A stretch of DNA of 33,042 nucleotides from Chloroflexota bacterium. GTDB lineage: Bacteria; Chloroflexota; Dehalococcoidia; Lucifugimonadales; Lucifugimonadaceae. This document shows positions 16,003-24,039 of the stretch, piece by piece (the first letter of the stretch is position 1; every line of letters starts with the position of its first letter). The notes beneath the pieces were generated by a model. The model was given only the letters and a program-made list of their open reading frames with translations. It was not told where the DNA came from and did no database searches. The stretch lies in the NCBI GenBank assembly GCA_018650845.1, contig JABIFF010000020.1:1-33042 (forward strand), given 5' to 3'. The translations under genes and the position numbers were made by a program.

Positions 16003-19000
16003 TCTTGCCCCTCCGCCAAATCAAGATATTCCGATAATGCTTCATCAGAATTTTTCTTAGAATTCCAGAGTCTTGCCTTGCTCTTCGGGCAAACTTTGGC
16101 GTATTCGCAGAACATGCAATTCTCGAACGATTCGTTGCTTTCACCCCAGCTTGCCGATCCACCCGGGCGGGCGGGGAACACACCATCTTCTATGCCTTCG
16201 ACGATGGTTTCGACTGCCGAGGTGAGCGCTGTTTCAGCTTGCTCGCTGTGGTAGTCGCTAGGCGATGGTTTCAGCTCGGATGAGGATTCACGCACGAACC
16301 AGTACGAGGCAAATATGTCGGATTCCGGATATTTGCGAGCCACTGCTTTTGAGTAAAGCGGCAGCTGGAGTTTCGTTCCTTTTTTGACGGGATCAGTATC
16401 GAGCTTCGCATAAGCGGTGTTGCTGCCAGATTTGTAGTCGTAAACGATCACTCGACTGCCGTCATCAGAAATGTCGACCCGGTCGACTTGTCCTCTGAAC
16501 TTCACAGTTTTGCCAGAAGCTGTTCGCACTTCAACCGCAGGTCCGCTATCTGGCGTTGAGCTTCCGAACGAATACTCAGCCTCGATTTGTTTCATGTCAG
16601 GCTGACCGGCCGTATCGGGTTCGCGACGTAGCCACTGGCGCAGAATCAGCCAGGCTCGTGACAGCTCGATTTTCCAAGCGCCTTCAGATCTTCCCGGTGT
16701 GTCGTCACGCAACGCGTCGAAGTGAGTTTCGGTTTCCGTGCGAAGTATTTTTTCGAGTTCTACCCGAGAGAGTCCTTCGGCTTTGCTATCTCGACGCCAG
16801 AGTGAAAATTGTTCGAGAACGTCGTGGATAAGAGTTCCGAACGTTAGCGCGTCGAGCGCCATTTCTGGCTCAGGGGACTCTGTTGGCTCGATATGGAGAC
16901 GTCGAGACAGGAAGTATCGATATGGACAAGCTGCATAGGTTTCGAAGGCGGTGGCGGAACCCGTGGTCGAGGTTAACGATGATTCGGCACTGTCGTTGCC
17001 AAGATTTATTTTGCCGTCGTATTCGGTCCAGGTATCGCTCTCCTGCCCTGACTCGAATTTCACCGATTCACCGATTGAAGTTTCTTCGGCAGATAGTGGG
17101 AATAATTCAGCTTCGTTCTCGCCAGATTTCCAATTGCGAGCGCCGATCACATCGTATTCATGGGCATCAGCAGCTTCAGCCGCTGGAAGATGTTGCGAAT
17201 CAGTTCTTCGTCTCGTGGTTAGACCTTCGATATTGCCCTTCGCAAGATCGCCGGCCGGTAGTAGTCGCTCGCCTGAAATCTCTCGAACCGCCGAGAGGAA
17301 CCAGCGGGCAGGTCCGAACTCTCTCGATTCGCCGGGAATTCCGCTCGGCCAGTACATGAATACCCGATCGGCACTTTCGAGAACTGAAACGTACGCCCGG
17401 TGACTCTCTTCCACGCGCCGTTCGGTGGTTTTTAAATATTCGCCATTCGGGTCGATCAACTTCTTCATTGGGTCTGGCAGTAGAGGGTCGGTGTGACCAT
17501 AGCTCGGGTAATTTACTTCCGACATACCCATGAAGAAGACCGTGTCGAATGGGCAGCCGGCAGCTGTCCAAACTGGCCCAACATAGACTCCCGATCCCAG
17601 CGACTTAAGACCGGCCGACCGTCGGCTGAGCTGATCGCGAAGTACGCCTGAGCAATGCTCGAACATCGGCTGCTGACCATCTGTGTTGAGCGATTCGAGT
17701 CGTTCGACGAGCGTGCTCAATCGTGTCGACTGAGATTTGCCAGCGTTGGCTTTTTGCTCAGATTCGTCTTCCACCAGCAAGTAGTCTTCGACCAATTGTC
17801 CTAGCCATTTGCCGAACCCTGTCCATGAATCTTCAACATTGGTAGGTCGACGTTTCGAGAGAGAGACGATGAACTCGCTGAGCCAAGCTGCGTATTCAGC
17901 GTCTGACTTAGCAGCATCCACCTCGTTCGCACGGCCTTCATCGAGACGCTCCGATCTTTCGGCGTGCTTTGCCACGTTTGTAGCAAATCGCTTCAGGCGG
18001 GGAACCCAACTATCGCTTACCGACGATGTAACGCCTGCCTTGCGCGAAATGGCGTCCCATCGAGCCGCAGGTACTGGCCGGGTCGACGAAGGATCTTTCA
18101 CAGGTGCGCTCGAAAGCCACGCTGTTACATCTAGCCTGTTGAAATCATTGCGGAAAATATCGAGAAGACCAGTAATGAAATGACCTTCCGGAGCATCGGA
18201 AAGTGCGGTTCGGTCGGGTCCGGATACCGGTATGCCCGCGAGTTCCAATGCCTCTGCGATTCGGCTTGCGTAGCTATCGTCTTCAAATACCACTGCCATT
18301 CGAGGGAATCTCGTGCCGGCACGAGCTTGCGCAACGATCTCACGAACTACTCCACGTACCTCTTCAGCGACATCGGGAACGCTCGTGGGGGTGATTCGTG
18401 ATGGTTCTCCAGCAGGATGAAATTCGAGGTCGATATCAGGTGGGGTTTCCGAGATCGATACCGTTACGGCCCCGCTCAGTTCGGCCAGTGCGTCGAACAG
18501 TGGCTGCTGTACCGCTGCGACAGTCGACGCCTTCACAAGCAGCACTGTGCCGAGTGCGTTGAGCCGGTCGCTATGCTCGCCGTTTCGAATGTACTCAGCT
18601 GCTTTCGTAGCGACTGTTGCACCGCGACGATATGGCTTGGCCATCGCCATGTATTTTCGGAACCGTTTCACGAGTTCCAACTGCACGTCGCTCTGGGAAG
18701 AAAGCTGGGTTAGTTGATCGTCGTTGAGTAGTTCTAATTCTCGGAATGTCGAGTGCAACGCCGATTGTAGCTGTGGCGATACGATTTCGCCTCCCAGTTG
18801 ACGACCAAGCTTTTCGTCACGGGCCGCTTCGAATACGAATTCGGATGCTTGAAGATCGTGCAACAGCGGCTGCTGAAAATCTCGACCCGCCAACAATTCT
18901 GCGATGTCTTCTAGTCGTTTGAAATCGACGTTGAAGAGTCCGTCTTTTGCCAAGGCGCGCCGTATGTAGAATGAAGCCTGATTGGTGGGCGTGACAATCG

Positions 19001-19103
19001 TTATGCGTTCGAGACCATTTTTTTGCCGAACGTCGTCAATCAGCCGACGCAATACGTGATGAATGCGTTCGTTGCGATTTGCTGATTCAGTTCGATTGAT
19101 CAT
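15999..19103 (-). CDS. addB: PD-(D/E)XK nuclease, AddB-like subunit
   Basis: A 1034-residue partner of the AddA-like protein. The N-terminal half has a degenerate helicase fold (TPTNQASFYIRRAL in place of a Walker A). The C-terminal nuclease domain shows GTLIHDVLEQF, GQVDRVDI and VYDYKSGS. Four cysteines expected for the AddB iron-sulfur cluster are present: one in AACPYRYFLSRRL near residue 745, and C996, C999 and C1005 in CMFCEYAKVC. The gene precedes addA with a 4-nt overlap, the usual addB-addA order, so the subunits are co-translated. No clear Shine-Dalgarno sequence precedes the ATG. Confidence 0.88.
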   Translation of the reverse strand: MINRTESANRNERIHHVLRRLIDDVRQKNGLERITIVTPTNQASFYIRRALAKDGLFNVDFKRLEDIAELLAGRDFQQPLLHDLQASEFVFEAARDEKLGRQLGGEIVSPQLQSALHSTFRELELLNDDQLTQLSSQSDVQLELVKRFRKYMAMAKPYRRGATVATKAAEYIRNGEHSDRLNALGTVLLVKASTVAAVQQPLFDALAELSGAVTVSISETPPDIDLEFHPAGEPSRITPTSVPDVAEEVRGVVREIVAQARAGTRFPRMAVVFEDDSYASRIAEALELAGIPVSGPDRTALSDAPEGHFITGLLDIFRNDFNRLDVTAWLSSAPVKDPSSTRPVPAARWDAISRKAGVTSSVSDSWVPRLKRFATNVAKHAERSERLDEGRANEVDAAKSDAEYAAWLSEFIVSLSKRRPTNVEDSWTGFGKWLGQLVEDYLLVEDESEQKANAGKSQSTRLSTLVERLESLNTDGQQPMFEHCSGVLRDQLSRRSAGLKSLGSGVYVGPVWTAAGCPFDTVFFMGMSEVNYPSYGHTDPLLPDPMKKLIDPNGEYLKTTERRVEESHRAYVSVLESADRVFMYWPSGIPGESREFGPARWFLSAVREISGERLLPAGDLAKGNIEGLTTRRRTDSQHLPAAEAADAHEYDVIGARNWKSGENEAELFPLSAEETSIGESVKFESGQESDTWTEYDGKINLGNDSAESSLTSTTGSATAFETYAACPYRYFLSRRLHIEPTESPEPEMALDALTFGTLIHDVLEQFSLWRRDSKAEGLSRVELEKILRTETETHFDALRDDTPGRSEGAWKIELSRAWLILRQWLRREPDTAGQPDMKQIEAEYSFGSSTPDSGPAVEVRTASGKTVKFRGQVDRVDISDDGSRVIVYDYKSGSNTAYAKLDTDPVKKGTKLQLPLYSKAVARKYPESDIFASYWFVRESSSELKPSPSDYHSEQAETALTSAVETIVEGIEDGVFPARPGGSASWGESNESFENCMFCEYAKVCPKSKARLWNSKKNSDEALSEYLDLAEGQE

Positions 19104-19273
19104 CTACGAAGCCAAAGCCTGACTCTAATACGTGTTCACAAAGCGGGAGCACCGCACCGCGTGCTAAAGCGGATCGCCGCCTGCCTAACGGTTCAGCATC
19201 AGACTAACTGTTAGCCCGTGTAATCAGATAGCCCAAATGGCAATGTTGGAATCCCAGCTACGGACAAAGTAAC

Positions 19274-19297
19274 GGGGTCGCCTAGGACGACGACCCC
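19274..19297 (-). terminator. Hairpin after the HU-like gene
   Basis: GGGGTCG and CGACCCC pair across a 10-nt loop, starting 7 nt beyond the stop of the minus-strand HU-like gene. The following bases are only mildly T-rich (GTTACTTTG). A second inverted repeat (CTAACGGTT with AACTGTTAG, 19185-19214) lies further on, in the otherwise featureless 200 nt before addB. Confidence 0.5.
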
Positions 19298-19304
19298 ATA
19301 TCAG

Positions 19305-20015
19305 CTAGTTAACTTTCTTCGAGAGATCGGCACCGGCTTTGAACTTGACCACGTTCTTGTTGTTAGCAGCGATCTTTATCTCTTTGCCAGTCTGAGGATT
19401 TCGTCCCACTCGCGCTGCGAACTCTGGGCTTACATCGAACTCAACAGTGTTTAGTCTTCGTCCTTTTCCTTCCTTTACGGAGAAAGTTCCGAAGTCTTCG
19501 ACTTCAACGAAATCTCGAAGGACAAGCTGGGCAGTCGTGACCGACTTAAAACGTTCCAAGAATAATTGCGCAGTTTCTCGGCTTAGACCCGGAGTTCCAT
19601 CTGCCGGTTTAGCAGTCATCAGATCAACCAGTTCACTTTCACTGGTTGTGCAGAACAGTCCGTGAATCCAGTCGGGCGCTCTGCTGGCAAGCCACAAACA
19701 GCCGGCATCATTCGGAGGTAGATCGTCTTGTTCGGCCAACTTGCGGGCAGCACGTTTAGATATTAAGAATGAACCGAAGCCCACCAGTGAGATTCGATCG
19801 CCCTTTTTCAGAGCATCGCTTGTGGCGGTTACAAAACCATCCAACGCACGTTTAGCATCGGCTTTGCTTAGATCAGCGCCGTCCGGGGTTGCCGGACCAT
19901 TCGAGATGGCATCAATCAACTCACCCTTGTTCATTGCCGATGCTTCACCTGCACCCAGCAGTGTGAACATCGAGAAACCAACCACTAGCGCCAGAACGAC
20001 CAACAATTTACTCAT
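19305..20015 (-). CDS. Predicted exported protein with two HU-like segments
   Basis: A 236-residue protein. Residues 1-27 look like a signal peptide: a short basic start (MSK), a hydrophobic core and an A-S-A site at 25-27. A first HU-like segment (28-92) begins MNKGELIDAIS and contains LVGFGSFLISKRAARK, but the DNA-binding arm is replaced by a 30-residue linker with the only two cysteines, C106 and C122. A second, divergent segment (about 125-236) keeps the arm GRNPQTG (204-210) and the closing VKFKAGADL. HU proteins are normally about 90 residues, cytosolic and DNA-compacting. The full-length ATG has GAGG 5 nt upstream. The internal ATG for M28 also has an upstream AGGTGA, so a second, cytosolic form is conceivable. 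Confidence 0.8.
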   Translation of the reverse strand: MSKLLVVLALVVGFSMFTLLGAGEASAMNKGELIDAISNGPATPDGADLSKADAKRALDGFVTATSDALKKGDRISLVGFGSFLISKRAARKLAEQDDLPPNDAGCLWLASRAPDWIHGLFCTTSESELVDLMTAKPADGTPGLSRETAQLFLERFKSVTTAQLVLRDFVEVEDFGTFSVKEGKGRRLNTVEFDVSPEFAARVGRNPQTGKEIKIAANNKNVVKFKAGADLSKKVN

Positions 20016-20103
20016 AACAACCTCTTTCTATGGGCGGTCATTATGAATGAGATTCACGGAACCAGACGGGTGAACAGGTCACTTAATCGTCGTTTATTTG
20101 GCT

Positions 20104-20550
20104 CTAAACTAACTCCGCCAAAAACACCGGGATTGGGCGGGTCGTCTTTTCCTGATATTCGGCGTAGGGAGGGTATGCCTCGACTGCGATGTCCCAAAGG
20201 CGTTTCTTTTCGGCAGCGTCGGCAGCGTCGGCAACTTCTCGAACTTTCATCGAGTAGACCTCGGTCTTGTCTCGGATTTCGACGTTGGGATCGGTCACTA
20301 GGTTGTAGTACCAACTTGGGTTGGTTGGGGCTCCGCCTTGCGATGCAACTAGTATGTAGCTTGATCCATCGACCGCTCGCATAAGGGGCGTCTTTCGAAT
20401 AGCACCAGTCTTTCGACCACGGTGGGTGACGAGAATCACGGGCAGGCCGGAATCCTTGAGGACTGTGCCCTCAGTACCGTTGCTGCTTTCCATTAGTTCG
20501 ACTTGCTCGCGAACCCAGGCGGCATTGCTGGGTATGTATTTTTCCGTCAT
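20104..20550 (-). CDS. DUF385 (Ddn-like) deazaflavin-dependent nitroreductase family protein
   Basis: A 148-residue protein with the family hallmarks VILVTHRGRKTGAIRKTPLM, ILVASQGGAPTNPSWYYNL and a C-terminal RPIPVFLAELV. This matches the split-barrel Ddn/DUF385 group, many of which bind coenzyme F420 and reduce quinones or nitro compounds. The length is standard. AGGA lies 6 nt upstream of the ATG. F420 use would agree with an F420-making host, but no cofactor biosynthesis gene is in the window. It is separated from the HU-like gene by 88 nt and probably transcribed alone. Confidence 0.85.
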   Translation of the reverse strand: MTEKYIPSNAAWVREQVELMESSNGTEGTVLKDSGLPVILVTHRGRKTGAIRKTPLMRAVDGSSYILVASQGGAPTNPSWYYNLVTDPNVEIRDKTEVYSMKVREVADAADAAEKKRLWDIAVEAYPPYAEYQEKTTRPIPVFLAELV

Positions 20551-20681
20551 ATTGTTCCTGCTGAATCGCTCAAACTCGCAACGCTGTCCGCTTCTGTCTA
20601 TCGGCGTTAATCCGTTCTCAAGCCGGCGATATTCTACCTACAAATAACCATTCATATCGTACTCCACCGAGACATTGGCTT

Positions 20682-20687
20682 TATAAC
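20682..20687 (+). promoter_or_regulatory. -10 box close to the GNAT start codon
   Basis: TATAAC ends 8 nt before the ATG at 20696, and there is no Shine-Dalgarno sequence between them. This spacing would start the transcript at or next to the ATG, giving a leaderless mRNA. No good -35 box is visible. Confidence 0.35.
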
Positions 20688-20695
20688 ATTGCCAG

Positions 20696-21646
20696 ATGCA
20701 ATTTACTCAACTCAACACAATCTTTGCCGACCAAGCTGCGAACCTAGTCATTGCAAAATTCGAGCAGATCGCTGCGACTCATAGTGCGATCAATGCGGCT
20801 GCGTTCAGCGTTGACGAACTTGCTGTCGATCTATCGAATTGGGCTGAAAATGGAGCCTCGGTAGTTGCTCACAACGATGGCGAACTAAAAGGTTTCATAG
20901 TCGGTAAATTCATCGATTTTTACCATTCGAAGAAAGCGTTTTTCTCTCCCGATTGGGCACACGCCGTTGCCGATTCGACACCAAGCCGCCTACTGGCAGA
21001 AATGTACGCTTGGATTAGCCGTAGCGGCCAAATCGACCAATCTCAAGTTCACGCTATTTCTGTGTACGCTGCCGACACAGCTACCAAAACAGCCTTCACG
21101 AATCTCGAATTCGGTGTGCACATGATGGAAGGTGTTCTGGCTCTTCCGGAATCTCACGAAATTGTTGAGCTACCTGCTGGCTATAAAATTCGGCCAGTTG
21201 TCCCCGATGATATTCCCGCAATCGCCAAGCTCGACGAACAGCTTTGGACGCATCTCTCAAAGCCGCCGACTTACCTTGAATTAAGGGAATATGGCTATCC
21301 GACCGATAACCCCAAATACGTAATACCAAGAGATGATTCCTACATCAGCGTGGCAGAGTTCAAGGGGCAGTTGATTGGGTTCATCAGTAGCCGATTAGGT
21401 GTCCAAGAGTTCAAGCCGATGAGGGCTTCGAACATACCTGCCATCAATGGTGCTTTCGTAGATGAAGATCATCGAGACAGCGATATTGCGCAGGCGATGC
21501 TGAACGACATCTTTCGCTGGGCAAGCCAGATTTCCGCGCCGTATGTAACAGTCGATTTCGAATCGACCAATATTGAAGGCTCAGGATTCTGGCGAAGCCG
21601 GAACTTCACTCCACTGGCATACGGATTGACCCGACGAATTCCCTGA
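20696..21646 (+). CDS. Tandem GNAT-fold acetyltransferase-like protein
   Basis: A 316-residue protein made of two GNAT-like halves. The N-terminal half (about 1-150) has ASVVAHNDGELKGFIVGKF, but its acetyl-CoA loop is degenerate. The C-terminal half (about 175-316) starts YKIRPVVPDDIPAIAKLD, has SYISVAEFKGQLIGFISSRL and AFVDEDHRDSDIAQAMLNDI in the position of the acetyl-CoA motif A, and ends with GSGFWRSRNFTPLAYGLTRRI. This is the usual design for double-GNAT proteins in which one half is catalytic. The acceptor substrate is unknown. The gene is divergent from the DUF385 gene across 145 nt. Confidence 0.7.
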   Translation: MQFTQLNTIFADQAANLVIAKFEQIAATHSAINAAAFSVDELAVDLSNWAENGASVVAHNDGELKGFIVGKFIDFYHSKKAFFSPDWAHAVADSTPSRLLAEMYAWISRSGQIDQSQVHAISVYAADTATKTAFTNLEFGVHMMEGVLALPESHEIVELPAGYKIRPVVPDDIPAIAKLDEQLWTHLSKPPTYLELREYGYPTDNPKYVIPRDDSYISVAEFKGQLIGFISSRLGVQEFKPMRASNIPAINGAFVDEDHRDSDIAQAMLNDIFRWASQISAPYVTVDFESTNIEGSGFWRSRNFTPLAYGLTRRIP

Positions 21647-21729
21647 TAGCTCCAGCACGGTTGCGCACAACAACTACAATGTTGGTTCACAGCGTTCGAA
21701 CGTAATCGTCACTAAGAGCTATCCACAAA

Positions 21730-22743
21730 ATGTCCATTCACAGCAGAGTGCAATCTATTCCGACCATTCCACTAGGGAAGATCGACTTCCCCCGGCTAAC
21801 GATGGGCATACATCCGTACGACGGTGTTTCCTATCAGGATGAAAAGCGCGACGCCGATAATTTGAAGCTATTTGGCGAAGTAAATCCGGTTGCAGATGTA
21901 ATTGGTCATGCCGTTCAGAATTTTGGCTTTTCAGTGGCGCAGGTCGACCACATGAATCCCGAGCTTAATCGACTTCACCTGCAAGCGATCTGGGAGACTG
22001 AACGTCGGCTTCAAAGCGATATCAACCTGCTCGCTTACATCCTCATTCCGATCACCCTGAACGGTGAAATAGTTTCCTATTTGGAACGAGCGCACTCGAC
22101 TCTGTTTGGCTACGATCTCGCTGCTGTTGGCGAAGATGCTTACATGGCGCAGATCAAGCAGGACAAGATTCTTGAGTACACCGTGGGTGGAACTCTAGAC
22201 AATCTCGTAACACCTAAAACTGTCAATCCATACAGCCAAGCAGATGCAGAAAAATTCGAGATTGATTACGCCACGCTTGAGCAATATCTAGGCTTCTTCG
22301 CTGGCTGCAAGATTTTCGTAGCCGACCCCGGCGCTGAAATAGATCTTCTAGCGGCAGTGGGTAGATTCGATCTTATTCAAGAATATCTCGACTTCCTACG
22401 AGACAGATTCGACACCGTGATTTCCAGCGTTCATCACGCCGGGGTAACCATCCCTCTGATCGAAGAAAAAGGAATCGATTTCGACGGCTATATCGTGCCG
22501 GTGAACCAGCCGGGCATGTACATGTTCCCGACTCAGGATCGAGTCGTGGATGCAGTGCGAAATACCAACAAACCAGTAATCGCAATCAAGCCAATGGCCG
22601 GTGGGCGATATTTGGGCGAGAAGGCATTTGAATACGCTTTCAACGATGTCGGCGTTGAATCCGTGATGTTTGGAATGGGAACAATCGAGCAGGTAACCGA
22701 AACCGCAACCGCAGCACGAAACGTACTTGGTCTTAGGAGTTAG
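21730..22743 (+). CDS. AKR-like TIM-barrel protein of unknown function
   Basis: A 337-residue protein that I do not recognise with certainty. The C-terminal portion, NKPVIAIKPMAGGRYL followed by GVESVMFGMGTIEQVTET, resembles the last strands and cofactor end of aldo/keto reductase-like barrels. The N-terminal half starts IPLGKIDFPRLTMGIHPYDG, reminiscent of AKR openings, but the canonical Asp-Tyr-Lys-His tetrad is not evident. SSVHHAGVTIPLIEEKG and YIVPVNQPGMYMFP mark the middle barrel. Its final codons contain the AGGAG Shine-Dalgarno sequence of msrA, whose ATG comes 6 nt after the stop, so the two are co-translated. Confidence 0.65.
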   Translation: MSIHSRVQSIPTIPLGKIDFPRLTMGIHPYDGVSYQDEKRDADNLKLFGEVNPVADVIGHAVQNFGFSVAQVDHMNPELNRLHLQAIWETERRLQSDINLLAYILIPITLNGEIVSYLERAHSTLFGYDLAAVGEDAYMAQIKQDKILEYTVGGTLDNLVTPKTVNPYSQADAEKFEIDYATLEQYLGFFAGCKIFVADPGAEIDLLAAVGRFDLIQEYLDFLRDRFDTVISSVHHAGVTIPLIEEKGIDFDGYIVPVNQPGMYMFPTQDRVVDAVRNTNKPVIAIKPMAGGRYLGEKAFEYAFNDVGVESVMFGMGTIEQVTETATAARNVLGLRS

Positions 22744-22748
22744 TAATT

Positions 22749-23384
22749 ATGAATTTCTTTAGGACCAAGTCAGAGGGCGTGATTGCACCGGAAGACGCTA
22801 TGCCGGGTCGAGAGACTCCGGTTCAAATCAGCGGCAAGCATTTTGTTAACGGCACTTCAATGACGGCGCCCTTCCCTGCGCACATGGAAACGATTGTCTT
22901 CGGCATGGGCTGCTTCTGGGGTGCCGAGCGACTCTTCTGGGAGGTTCCCGGGGTGTTCACGACTGCCGCGGGATACAGCGGCGGAACAACTCCGAATCCG
23001 ACTTACCCGGAGACGTGCACTTCTCGGACGGGTCACACTGAGGCGGTGATAGTCGTCTTCGATCCCGCTGAGGTTGATCTAGAGGCGTTGTTCAAGGTTT
23101 TCTGGGAGAACCATGACCCGACGCAGTACATGGGTCAGGGAAACGACTTAGGTAGTCAGTATCGAACGGCTATTTATGGAACGACTGAGGCACAAGTTGA
23201 GGCTGCTCGAGCGAGCTTGGCTGGGTATCAGGCAAAGCTTACGGAAACTGGCTTTGGCGAGATAACGACTGAGATCGCCGAGGCTGACGAGTTCTACTAC
23301 GCCGAGGAAGAGCACCAGCAGTATTTGGCGAAGAACCCTTACGGCTACTGCAACCACGGCTTCTGCCAGGTTGCTTACAGCTAG
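22749..23384 (+). CDS. msrA: Peptide-methionine (S)-S-oxide reductase
   Basis: A 211-residue MsrA. The catalytic motif GCFWG has C55. The substrate region includes TRTGHTEAV-like TSRTGHTEAVIVVFDP and FWENHDPTQYMGQGNDLGSQYRTAI. Two C-terminal cysteines, C201 and C206 in CNHGFC, are placed to act as recycling residues with thioredoxin. The enzyme reduces methionine-S-sulfoxide in proteins. The first 45 residues extend beyond the minimal fold and have no membrane segment. The stop codon overlaps the end of the convergent PPOX gene by 4 nt. Confidence 0.95.
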   Translation: MNFFRTKSEGVIAPEDAMPGRETPVQISGKHFVNGTSMTAPFPAHMETIVFGMGCFWGAERLFWEVPGVFTTAAGYSGGTTPNPTYPETCTSRTGHTEAVIVVFDPAEVDLEALFKVFWENHDPTQYMGQGNDLGSQYRTAIYGTTEAQVEAARASLAGYQAKLTETGFGEITTEIAEADEFYYAEEEHQQYLAKNPYGYCNHGFCQVAYS

Positions 23385-24004
23385 TACAGATTCGCTAACT
23401 TCGATTCGTCGATGGTTTTCTGCACTTCTTCCGCCGTCTGATCGAGATTGGCGTGATCTTTGAGGATTGCCCCAAAGTTCGGAACTCCGTCCACGCCATC
23501 GTGTTCCCACAAACCTGAACGAATGATGCACTTAGCACAGTGAAACAGTGCTTTCTCGACAGCAACCACAGTCGCAAACTCCGGAACTTTTCCGTCGTGC
23601 GCCATCGATTCCAAAAGCTCTTGATCTCGAACGATCTGAGCAGTTCCGCTTACGCGAAGAGTCTCCTGATAACCCGGCGTAAGGAATATCAACCCAATCT
23701 TAGGATTTTGCAAAATATTCGAGAACGTATCGCCACGCCGGTTCCCCTTACGATCAGGAATCACAAGCGTGTGCTCGTCGAGAACTTTCACGAATCCAGC
23801 CGGATCGCCCTTCGGCGATACGTCCATGTTTCCGTCGGCATCAGCCGAAGCGATCACCAAAAATGGCGAGCTACCGATAAGAGCCGCACAGTGCTCGTCG
23901 ATGTGATCGATCACTTTGTCGGCCGCTCGTTTCGAGGGCGTTCCAAGTATCTCCCTGAGATCATCCTCGGTAGCGATTACCTGTTCGAATTTATGATCGG
24001 ACAT
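23381..24004 (-). CDS. Pyridoxamine 5'-phosphate oxidase-family FMN-binding protein
   Basis: A 207-residue split-barrel flavoprotein. SSPFLVIASADADGNMDVSPKGDPAGFVKVLD and DRKGNRRGDTFSNILQNPKIGLIFLTPG are typical of the MSMEG_1061-like PPOX group, and ALFHCAKCIIRSGLW is the common C-terminal signature. These proteins bind FMN, or sometimes F420, and act as general oxidoreductases rather than in vitamin B6 synthesis. AGGAG lies 7 nt before the ATG. It overlaps msrA tail-to-tail, so transcription from the two sides must collide or terminate inside coding sequence. Confidence 0.85.
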   Translation of the reverse strand: MSDHKFEQVIATEDDLREILGTPSKRAADKVIDHIDEHCAALIGSSPFLVIASADADGNMDVSPKGDPAGFVKVLDEHTLVIPDRKGNRRGDTFSNILQNPKIGLIFLTPGYQETLRVSGTAQIVRDQELLESMAHDGKVPEFATVVAVEKALFHCAKCIIRSGLWEHDGVDGVPNFGAILKDHANLDQTAEEVQKTIDESKLANLY

Positions 24005-24039
24005 ATTTTCACTCCTACAAAGTTCTTAGGGAGTACGAA

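Noticed and set aside
15999..19103. Idea that the two large proteins are a defence system (helicase plus nuclease)
   Set aside because: The order, 4-nt overlap, iron-sulfur cysteines and PD-(D/E)XK domains fit ordinary AddAB recombination machinery.
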